Shown here: positions 1 through 6,430 of the stretch, piece after piece | How the letters are laid out: the number at the start of each line of letters is the position of its first letter | How positions within the stretch are numbered: position 1 is the first letter of the stretch | From: Chloroflexota bacterium | GTDB taxonomy: Bacteria > Chloroflexota > UBA6077 > FW602-bin22 > JACPQP01 | Direction: 5' to 3' | Assembly (NCBI GenBank): GCA_016190465.1 | Contig: JACPQP010000326.1 | Location: 1-17,437, forward strand | DNA: 17,437 nt | Notes under the pieces: generated by a model | What the model saw: the letters and a program-made list of their open reading frames with translations, nothing else | What the model was told of the DNA's origin: nothing | Databases searched by the model: none | Made by a program: the position numbers and the translations under genes

Positions 1-53
1 CCGGACCTCACCCCCTGCCCCCTCTCCGATGCGGAGAGGGGGGAGAGGTCCGG
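1..53. repeat. Palindromic repeat (CCTCACCCCC family), complete hairpin
   Basis: Outer arms CCGGACCTC (1-9) and GAGGTCCGG (45-53) are exact inverse complements. An inner stem pairs CCCCTCTCCG (19-28) with CGGAGAGGGG (32-41) around the loop ATG. The same left arm recurs at 7549, 7591, 8129 and 17425. It lies 16 nt beyond the stop codon of the minus-strand hydrolase, so it could also end or stabilise that transcript. Whether a T-run follows it on the minus strand cannot be seen, because the window ends here. Confidence 0.8.
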
Positions 54-69
54 CCCCGTGGCGTGCAGC

Positions 70-705
70 CTACTGCTTCGACAGGATCGTGACCGGCACC
101 CGGGTGAGCTGCTGGAAGCGGCGGGCGTCGGCCTCGGAGCCGACGATGGCGCCGTAGTGCATCGGGATGGCCAGTTTGGGCTGGAGGCGATTGGCGAGCT
201 CGGCGGCCTCTTCGGCGGTCATCACGTAGGTCCCACTGACCGGCAGCAGGGCGACGTCCACCTGGAGGCCGGTCATCTCCGGGATCGCGTCACTGTCGCC
301 GGTGTGGTAGATGCGCTGCCCGTCGACCGTGATGACGTACCCGACGCCGCCCGCATCACGGGGGTGAAACGGCTGCCCCGGGGCGCGGAACTTCGACACG
401 TTGTATGCGGCCACCGCCTCGATGGGGATGCCCTGGATCGTAAGCTGGTCCCCCGGGCGGATCGTGGTTACCGCGCCCCCTAGCTTCCGGGCACAGCTAG
501 GCGGCGCGACGATGGCTGTCTGAGAGCCCCGCAGACGAGCGACATCGTCGGGGGAGCAGTGGTCGAAGTGGTCGTGGGAGATGAGGATCAGGTCGGCGGT
601 CTCGCGGCGGGTCAGCTGGTAGGGGTCGATGTACACCACGGTGCTCCCGGCCAGGATGCGGAAGCAGTCGTGCCCCAGCCACTCGATGTGAAGGTTGTCA
701 AGCAT
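70..705 (-). CDS. MBL-fold metal-dependent hydrolase (UlaG/UPF0173-like)
   Basis: This is a 211-aa cytoplasmic metallo-beta-lactamase-fold protein without a signal peptide. The metal-binding HxHxDH motif is seen as HDHFDH at residues 44-49. Further expected ligands are His134 and Asp137 in YHTGDSD and a late His183 in IPMHYG. The N-terminal stretch (IEWLGHDCFRI, then a YIDPY strand) is typical of the small UlaG/UPF0173 branch, which covers predicted Zn- or Mn-dependent phosphoester or lactone hydrolases; the substrate cannot be told. The start ATG is preceded by GGAGGG with a 5-nt spacer, a strong ribosome-binding site. It lies 105 nt downstream of the alpha-mannosidase on the same strand and may be co-transcribed, which would fit a role in sugar or sugar-phosphate metabolism (inference). 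Length is normal for the family. Confidence 0.9.
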   Translation of the reverse strand: MLDNLHIEWLGHDCFRILAGSTVVYIDPYQLTRRETADLILISHDHFDHCSPDDVARLRGSQTAIVAPPSCARKLGGAVTTIRPGDQLTIQGIPIEAVAAYNVSKFRAPGQPFHPRDAGGVGYVITVDGQRIYHTGDSDAIPEMTGLQVDVALLPVSGTYVMTAEEAAELANRLQPKLAIPMHYGAIVGSEADARRFQQLTRVPVTILSKQ

Positions 706-810
706 ACGAACCCTCCGGCTCCAAGTAGTCGTTGGCTATCATCTCCTCATTCTACCGGCACCAGACGAACGGGCGCAAGGTGCTCGGCGACGAAAGTCGC
801 GAGCTACCCT

Positions 811-3800
811 CTACTGCACCAGCACTGTGCGCACCTGCCAGGGGCCAAACGCCAGTCGCACCGCCTCGCCCTGAACCGGTAGCTCCCGCAGGCAGTCCTC
901 CACGACGCTGGTCTCCCAGACCCGGGCGCCCGCGGGAAGCCCCCGCACCTCCGCCTCCCCCGCGCGACCGGCGCTCTCGTACAGCCGAATCACGCGACCG
1001 GTCCGGTCGTGCGACATCTTCAGGCAGGCGATCAGCACCGAGGGTGCCCCCACTGCGATCGGCCGCCACGTCGTCCCGTTCTCGCCTCTTGACGCGGGAG
1101 CGTCGGCTGCCACCTCTCGCGCCAGGAGCGGCTGGTTGAGGCCGGTGGCGAGCCGCGGAATCCCCGCGTCGCGCCAGCTTCCCGGGTGTGGCACGAGGCT
1201 GTAGACGACGGAGTGCTGGCCGACGTCAGAGATCGCGTCGGGGGAGTAGGCGCCGCGGACGAGGGTGAGGCGCAGTCGGGTGCCCAGCGCGTCGTAGCCG
1301 TACTTGCTGTCGTTGAGGAGTGCGATCCCGTACTCGTCCCCGCCGACGTCCGCCCAGCGGAGCGCCGGCACTTCCTGACCGTCGCTGGGCCGCCGAACCG
1401 CCGCGAACGGCGTCTCGAACCAGGCCTCGCATTCGGGGAGGTGCGCGGTGAAGGCTACCTTCAGGTTCGGGATGCCCGCCTGAGCGCCGCCGATCTCCTG
1501 CCAGTCCAGCGCGGTCTGGAGATCGACCCTCGCCAGATCGCGGTAGAAGATGATCCGCTGGACGACCGACGACTGGCGAACCTGGTGGCACACCTCGACG
1601 ACCAGGCGCGCCGGTCCCGCCTCGATCACCCGGGTCGCGGCGCCGCGCAGCAGGCTCGTCTCGGCGTGCACCTCGTCGAGGTGCCAGGCGGCCATGCCGT
1701 GGGGGTGCTCGTCGGCGATCTGCAACACGTTGAAGGCCAGGTCGGCCCGGGCGGTGTCGAGGTAGTCGCTTCCCCGCCGCATGCCGTAGCCGATCAGCTC
1801 CCGCCCGACCCGCTTGTCGTAGAACGAGACCAGGATGCCAGAGTCGCGGCGCAGGTAGATCCGAAAGACCGCGGTCTCGATGCGCAGGTACGGCGGCTCG
1901 TCGGCGACCGACGAGAGCATCGAGGCCCGTCGGGCATCGGTCGGCGCGTAACATGGCTCGGCCCGCAGGGCCTCGCTTTCCTGCGACGGGTTCGGCTCAG
2001 GAACGGCGGCCAGGGGGTCAGGTCCTCCATCGGGCTGGACCCGGTAGCTGACCGTGCCGAACGCGGGCACCCGTGCCACGAAGCCCAGCCCATCGGCCGT
2101 TCGCTGGCCGACCGTCCGGTGCCCCTGGTCGCCGATGAGCCAGACGGCATCGCGCTCGATCGGAACCGGCACCTCGACCCAGTCCTCTCGCTCCCAGCCC
2201 AATGGGTTGGTGACCGCGATGTGCCCTGGCTCGATCCCCCGCTCGAGCACGGAGAGGGCGCCATCGACCGTGGCCCGCGCCGTCGCCACCACCGCCACGA
2301 AGTCCTCGGCGTTCTTCTCGTAGGCCTCGTGGATCGCGGACCCGTCCAGGATATCGTGAAACTGGTTGAAGAGCACGGTCCGCCAGGCTTCACGCAGCTC
2401 ATCCCCCGGGTCCTGGCCGGCCAGCGCGGCCAGGGTATCGGCAGTGCAGAGCAGGTTCTCGCCGTGCCGGTTGTAGCGCTTGGTGTCGGCGTGAGTCGTG
2501 TAGCACCCCTCGAAGATGGTGCTGGACTCGCCGCGGCGCGTTGGCAGCACGGCCCCCGAATCCAGGATCGCTCGGGCGTAGGCGTCGAGGGTGCTGCACC
2601 GGGCCGTCGGCAGCAGCGGTCGCTGCTGGAAGCGCCGCAGGGCGTCGAGGTTGTGCCGCGCCGGGCCGCCACCGTGGTCGCCGATGCCGTGGAAGTGGAG
2701 GCTCGCGCTCAGCCCGTGGCGACGCGCATGCATCGCCGCCTCGGCGAGGTCGCGCGCCCGGATGGCGCCGTTGTAGGTGGAGGTGGAGATGGCGAGGATC
2801 CGCGTGCCGTCCTGCCCCTCCCACCAGTACGCCGGCCACTGGTCGGCCTGGCCCGGGTTGCAGCGGTGGTGGTAGTAGCGTGCCGCGCCGGCTGACGCCG
2901 CAAGCTGCGGCAGGTTGCCGGCGTGCCCGAAGGTGTCCGGGGCGAGGAAGGTCGACGGCCGGGCGCCCAGGACCTCGCGGGAGAAGGTCACCCCTTCGAG
3001 GAGCTGGCGGGCCGTCGCCTCGCCCGAGGCCATATTACCGTCACCCTCCACCCAGGTCATCGTCGCCGGCTCCCAGCGGCCCCGCCGGATCTGCTCCAGG
3101 ACACGGGCGAACAGCGCCGGCTCCAGTTGACGGATCACTTCGTAGGTGGCCGGCTGGCTGTGGGTGAAAGTCATCTCGGGGTAGTCGTCCATCAACGACA
3201 GCACGCTCTTGAAGTCGCGCCGAATGACCTCCACCGTGTCGGGCCAGGTCCACAGCCAGTTCATGTCGATGTGAGAGTGTCCGATGACGTGGACCGTGAG
3301 GCCCGCCGCCGGGGCGCTCAGCGGCGCCAGGCAGTCCTCCATCCGCCGCAGCGCCACGGCGAGCGAGTCGCCGTCTTCGGCGATGAGCTCCTGGGGCACC
3401 AGCTCGGCCGCTCGCTCGACCAGTTTGCGCTCCTCGATGCTCGTCGCGAGCGCATCGGCCAGCGCCAGCTCCGCCCAGAGAGTGTCGAGAAGGTCGAAGC
3501 GCGCCCGCAGGCCAGGGGTGGTGAACCGCAGGCGAAACCACGAAGTCATCTGGTTGTTGGGGACGCGCACGCGGGCCACCAGTTCGCCGTTGTCGCCGGG
3601 GCGCAGGGCGCGGATCACCTCGACCAGCGCGGGGCCGGCGGCCACCGGTGGCCGATCGTCGGAGAATACCGCTTGATGGTTCCACCACAGATCCATCGGG
3701 TAGAGGCTGAAAATCGACAGCTCCAGCGGGTCTCCCACCAACGAGACGCCGGCCAGGCGAGACGGCAGATCGAGCTGGCTACGCAGCGTAAGGTCGACTC

Positions 3801-3966
3801 CGGGCTCGAGCGCCAGGCCGCTGAACATGCCGCTGCTGGCAAGCTCTAGCGACTCCGGACCGGGGCCAGCCACTTTGTCCCAGCGCATGGCCGGCCAGGC
3901 ATCGTTCGTCTGATCAGCAGCCGCGCGCAGGCGGGCGAGAGTGAGCGAGATCGGCGAGTACTCCAT
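811..3966 (-). CDS. GH38 alpha-mannosidase
   Basis: A glycoside hydrolase family 38 enzyme of about 1051 aa, expected to remove alpha-linked mannose by a retaining, Zn-dependent mechanism. Visible signatures are GHSHIDMNWLWTW (residues about 229-241, His and Asp metal ligands) and LAPDTFGHAGNLPQL, with the probable nucleophile Asp344. About 220 residues precede the catalytic domain and a long beta-rich C-terminal half follows, as in bacterial family members. No signal peptide is seen, so it is probably intracellular and acts on imported oligosaccharides. An in-frame ATG lies at 3975, but AAGGAG sits only 1 nt before it; from the second ATG at 3966 the spacing is 10 nt, so I prefer 3966. The gene is divergent from the ADP-ribosylglycohydrolase-like gene. 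Residues roughly 646-657 are encoded by a copy of the dispersed palindromic repeat (1994-2025), placed between two beta-rich blocks. The exact glycan is unknown. Confidence 0.93.
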   Translation of the reverse strand: MEYSPISLTLARLRAAADQTNDAWPAMRWDKVAGPGPESLELASSGMFSGLALEPGVDLTLRSQLDLPSRLAGVSLVGDPLELSIFSLYPMDLWWNHQAVFSDDRPPVAAGPALVEVIRALRPGDNGELVARVRVPNNQMTSWFRLRFTTPGLRARFDLLDTLWAELALADALATSIEERKLVERAAELVPQELIAEDGDSLAVALRRMEDCLAPLSAPAAGLTVHVIGHSHIDMNWLWTWPDTVEVIRRDFKSVLSLMDDYPEMTFTHSQPATYEVIRQLEPALFARVLEQIRRGRWEPATMTWVEGDGNMASGEATARQLLEGVTFSREVLGARPSTFLAPDTFGHAGNLPQLAASAGAARYYHHRCNPGQADQWPAYWWEGQDGTRILAISTSTYNGAIRARDLAEAAMHARRHGLSASLHFHGIGDHGGGPARHNLDALRRFQQRPLLPTARCSTLDAYARAILDSGAVLPTRRGESSTIFEGCYTTHADTKRYNRHGENLLCTADTLAALAGQDPGDELREAWRTVLFNQFHDILDGSAIHEAYEKNAEDFVAVVATARATVDGALSVLERGIEPGHIAVTNPLGWEREDWVEVPVPIERDAVWLIGDQGHRTVGQRTADGLGFVARVPAFGTVSYRVQPDGGPDPLAAVPEPNPSQESEALRAEPCYAPTDARRASMLSSVADEPPYLRIETAVFRIYLRRDSGILVSFYDKRVGRELIGYGMRRGSDYLDTARADLAFNVLQIADEHPHGMAAWHLDEVHAETSLLRGAATRVIEAGPARLVVEVCHQVRQSSVVQRIIFYRDLARVDLQTALDWQEIGGAQAGIPNLKVAFTAHLPECEAWFETPFAAVRRPSDGQEVPALRWADVGGDEYGIALLNDSKYGYDALGTRLRLTLVRGAYSPDAISDVGQHSVVYSLVPHPGSWRDAGIPRLATGLNQPLLAREVAADAPASRGENGTTWRPIAVGAPSVLIACLKMSHDRTGRVIRLYESAGRAGEAEVRGLPAGARVWETSVVEDCLRELPVQGEAVRLAFGPWQVRTVLVQ
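1994..2025 (+). repeat. Dispersed palindromic element, partial copy inside the alpha-mannosidase gene
   Basis: The core GGCTCAGGAACGGCGGCC (1994-2011) is identical to copies at 7630-7647 and 8212-8229 in the kinase gene, and is followed by a CAGGGGGTCAGGTCC right arm. The mannosidase reads the opposite strand without a stop, giving a Pro-rich piece (GPDPLAAVPEP). That piece falls between two recognisable beta-domain blocks, as expected for an insertion tolerated in a loop. Confidence 0.75.
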
Positions 3967-4014
3967 CGGCTCCATGCTCCTTGATGAGTGCTAAGTGCCG
4001 AGCGCCGAGTAACG

Positions 4015-4041
4015 AGCGCTGAGCGCCCAGTGCTCAGCGCT
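4015..4041. promoter_or_regulatory. Perfect 10-bp palindrome in the divergent control region
   Basis: AGCGCTGAGC (4015-4024) and GCTCAGCGCT (4032-4041) are exact inverse complements around a 7-nt loop, GCCCAGT. The palindrome lies just after the start point predicted for the minus-strand mannosidase promoter, a good place for an operator. The surrounding 3988-4045 has a loose repetition of GAGCGC/GAGTGC words, so it may instead belong to a low-complexity intergenic repeat family. No regulator gene is adjacent. Confidence 0.45.
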
Positions 4042-4052
4042 GGGTACCCGGT

Positions 4053-4058
4053 ATTATA
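4053..4058 (-). promoter_or_regulatory. Perfect -10 box (TATAAT) for the alpha-mannosidase gene
   Basis: The reverse strand reads TATAAT, a perfect -10 hexamer in otherwise GC-rich DNA, 87 nt before the preferred start at 3966. No good -35 is visible at 16-18 nt: the 17-nt candidate, TTACTG, is weak. This suggests an activator-dependent promoter, or a chance match. Confidence 0.4.
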
Positions 4059-4095
4059 CCCTCCGACTCGGTCCTCAGTAATCAGCACGAGGGTA

Positions 4096-4124
4096 TTGAC
4101 AAGCTGCTGCGCAGGCGTTTGAAT
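4096..4124 (+). promoter_or_regulatory. Sigma-70-type promoter of the ADP-ribosylglycohydrolase-like gene
   Basis: A perfect -35 TTGACA (4096-4101), a 17-nt spacer and the -10 TTGAAT (4119-4124, 4 of 6 matches). It lies 48 nt before the chosen start codon. The -10 overlaps the TTG at 4119 that would open a longer reading frame, which argues against that longer start. Confidence 0.55.
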
Positions 4125-4172
4125 CCCCGACAATGGCCCGACAATGACCCGACAACGAAAGGAGGAACACCA

Positions 4173-6320
4173 ATGGCCGTTCCCCACGACTACACGGAGC
4201 GCGTCTACGCCGGCGTGCTGGGCAAGATCATCGGCGTGTACCTGGGTCGGCCCTTCGAGGGCTGGCCCCACGACCGCATTGCGGCGGAATTGGGACAGAT
4301 TTGCTACTACGTCCACGAGAAACTGGGCAAGCCACTCGTCGTGGCCGACGACGACATCAGCGGCACCTTCACTTTCGTCCGGGCGCTCCCTGACTACGGC
4401 AACCCTCGCGACCTCACTCCGGCCCGGATTGGCCAGACCTGGCTCAACTACCTCATCGACCGGCGCACGATCCTGTGGTGGGGCGGCCTGGGCAACTCCA
4501 CTGAGCACACGGCCTACCTCCGCCTGAAGCGCGGCGTCGGAGCGCCCCGCAGCGGCTCGATCGCGCTCAACGGCAAGGTGGTCGCCGAGCAGATCGGCGC
4601 CCAGATCTTCATCGACGGCTGGGCGATGGTCTCGCCGGGCGATCCGGAGCTGGCGGCCGATCTGGCCCGCCGGGCGGCCAGCGTCAGCCACGACGGCGAG
4701 GCGATCTATGGCGCTCAGGTGGTGGCCGCCATGGAGGCGCAGGCGTTCGTGGAGGCCGACGTCGACCGGCTGATCGACACCGCCGTGTCGTTCATTCCCC
4801 GCGACTCGGTGATCCGTCGCCTGATCGACGACGTCCGGGAGTGGCACGCCCGCGAGCGGGACTGGCGCCGGGCGCGGCAGCTCCTGGAGGCGCGCTACGG
4901 CTATGACCGGTATGGCGGCAACTGCCACATCGTGCCCAACCACGGCCTGATCGTCCTGGGGCTGCTGTACGGCGACGGGGACTTCCAGAGGTCGCTGATG
5001 ATCGTGAACACCTCGGGCTGGGACACGGACTGCAACTCCGGAAACCTGGGCTGCCTGCTGGGCATCAGGAACGGCCTGGCAGGCATCGACGCCGGCCCTG
5101 ACTGGCGCGGCCCGATCGCCGACCGGCTCTACCTGCTGACCGCCGACGGCGGGCGCGCGATCACCGACGCGGCCAGCGAAGCCTACCACATCGTCAACGT
5201 TGGCCGGGCCCTGGCCGGCAACTCGCCCTTCGAGCAGCCGCTGGCGCCGAAGGACGGAGCGCGGTTCCACTTCGAGCTGCCCGGCGCGGTGCAGGGCTTC
5301 CGGCCGGAGGAGAGTGTCGAGTGCCGGGGCACCGTATCGGTGGAGAACGTGGTCGGTCACAGTCGACGGGGCGGTCGCAGTCTGGCCCTGCGCTATCGTG
5401 GCGTCGCCCGAGGGCGAGCCGCCCGGGTGGCGACGCCCACCTTCATCCCGCCCGAAGCGATCGACGCGGGCGGCTATGCGCTGATGGCCTCGCCGACCCT
5501 GTACCCCGGCCAGACCATCCGGGCCAGCCTCGCCGCCGGCGCCGACAACCCGCGGCCGGTGAGCTGCGGCCTCTACATCCGCACGTACGGCCGCGCGGAC
5601 CAGTTGGCGATCACCCGGGGGCCGCGAGCAGATCTGGTGCCGGGCGCCGGCTACGACTTCGCCTGGCAGATCGGCGACACCGGCGGCGCGCCGATCGCCG
5701 AGGTCGGCGTCGAGCTGAGCAGCGAGAGCCGGGCCGATGGCGCGGTCTATCTGGACTTCCTCACCTGGGACGGCTCGCCGGACGTGGTGCTCACCCGACC
5801 GCCCGATGCACGCCCGGGCACCGAAACGATGTGGCGACGCGCGTGGGTGGACGGCGTGGACCAGTGGGATCAGCGCTGGCCCGAGGCGTTTCGCCTGGTG
5901 CAGAACGAGGGCACCGGCCTCTTGATCCAGGGCGCCCGGGAGTGGACCGACTATCGAGTCAGCGCCACCATCCGGCCCCACATGGTGAAGTCGTTTGGCC
6001 TGGCCGCCCGGGTGCAGGGTATGCGCCGCTACTACGCGCTGCTCCTCGGCGACGACGGGATGGCCCGTCTGGTCAAGGCGCTCGACGGCGACACGGTGCT
6101 GGGCGAGAGGAGCTTCGCCTGGCGGCCTGGCGAGAACTACGATCTGGCGCTGTGCGTGGTGGGCAACCGCGTGAAGGCGGACGCGCACGATCAGACGGGC
6201 GGTGAGGCGCTCTTCGTGGTCGAGGATGCCGACTGCCCGCTCGCCGGTGGGGGAGTGGCCCTGGTCTGCGAGGAGGGGCGCATCGGCGCCGAGGCCGTCG
6301 TAGTGCGACCAGCGCGGTGA
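4173..6320 (+). CDS. ADP-ribosylglycohydrolase-fold protein with C-terminal beta-sandwich domains
   Basis: A 715-aa protein. Residues 1-370 form an ADP-ribosylglycohydrolase-family domain: RVYAGVLGKIIGVYLG near the N-terminus, an acidic metal-site segment VADDDISG (Asp59-61), and the hallmark GWDTDCNSGN (Asp284, Asp286), matching the GxDTD dinuclear Mg site of the family. The TDD/T metal motif is altered to DDD, so the substrate may not be ADP-ribose. Residues about 380-560 look like a jelly-roll carbohydrate-binding-type domain. Residues about 590-715 (LIQGAREWTDYRVSATIRPH onward) resemble the LamG/DUF1080 sandwich found in glycoside hydrolases. AAAGGAGG sits 7 nt before the ATG at 4173, which fixes the start over the upstream TTG at 4119. 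No signal peptide is seen. The divergent alpha-mannosidase suggests a glycosidase-like role in glycan breakdown (inference). Confidence 0.88.
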   Translation: MAVPHDYTERVYAGVLGKIIGVYLGRPFEGWPHDRIAAELGQICYYVHEKLGKPLVVADDDISGTFTFVRALPDYGNPRDLTPARIGQTWLNYLIDRRTILWWGGLGNSTEHTAYLRLKRGVGAPRSGSIALNGKVVAEQIGAQIFIDGWAMVSPGDPELAADLARRAASVSHDGEAIYGAQVVAAMEAQAFVEADVDRLIDTAVSFIPRDSVIRRLIDDVREWHARERDWRRARQLLEARYGYDRYGGNCHIVPNHGLIVLGLLYGDGDFQRSLMIVNTSGWDTDCNSGNLGCLLGIRNGLAGIDAGPDWRGPIADRLYLLTADGGRAITDAASEAYHIVNVGRALAGNSPFEQPLAPKDGARFHFELPGAVQGFRPEESVECRGTVSVENVVGHSRRGGRSLALRYRGVARGRAARVATPTFIPPEAIDAGGYALMASPTLYPGQTIRASLAAGADNPRPVSCGLYIRTYGRADQLAITRGPRADLVPGAGYDFAWQIGDTGGAPIAEVGVELSSESRADGAVYLDFLTWDGSPDVVLTRPPDARPGTETMWRRAWVDGVDQWDQRWPEAFRLVQNEGTGLLIQGAREWTDYRVSATIRPHMVKSFGLAARVQGMRRYYALLLGDDGMARLVKALDGDTVLGERSFAWRPGENYDLALCVVGNRVKADAHDQTGGEALFVVEDADCPLAGGGVALVCEEGRIGAEAVVVRPAR

Positions 6321-6324
6321 CGGC

Positions 6325-6352
6325 CCTCATCCCCCAACCGCCGTTCCTGAGC
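6325..6352 (-). repeat. Dispersed palindromic element, partial copy upstream of the kinase
   Basis: CCTCATCCCCC (6325-6335) followed by CCGCCGTTCCTGAGC (6338-6352) is the reverse complement of the GCTCAGGAACGGCGG core plus the GGGGGATGAGG right arm seen at 7631-7658. It fills the gap between the ADP-ribosylglycohydrolase-like gene and the kinase, starting 4 nt after the stop codon. Confidence 0.75.
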
Positions 6353-6411
6353 TCGAGCCCCCAATACTGGGGGAAGGGGAAGTAAGTGACTTGGCGAAAA
6401 GGCGGGGAGAG

Positions 6412-6430
6412 ACCACAGATGAGCACGAAT
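6412..6430 (+). repeat. ACCACAGATGA-type repeat overlapping the kinase start codon
   Basis: CCACAGATGAGCACGAAT (6413-6430) matches CCACAGATGAACACGGAT (10136-10153) at 16 of 18 positions. The ATG within it is the proposed start of the kinase gene, so the repeat supplies the first codons (MSTN). Confidence 0.55.

Noticed and set aside
1186..2895. Plus-strand 569-codon open frame across the alpha-mannosidase
   Set aside because: Antisense shadow of the GH38 gene, without motifs or a ribosome-binding site.
3846..6188. Minus-strand 780-codon open frame across the ADP-ribosylglycohydrolase-like gene
   Set aside because: It is antisense to a gene with clear family motifs, and its translation is rich in Arg, Ala, Val and His with no recognisable domain. 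Long antisense frames are common at this GC content.
6358..6373. CCCCCA/TGGGGG hairpin as a terminator after the ADP-ribosylglycohydrolase-like gene
   Set aside because: The stem is only 6 bp and is followed by AAGGGGAAG rather than a T-run.
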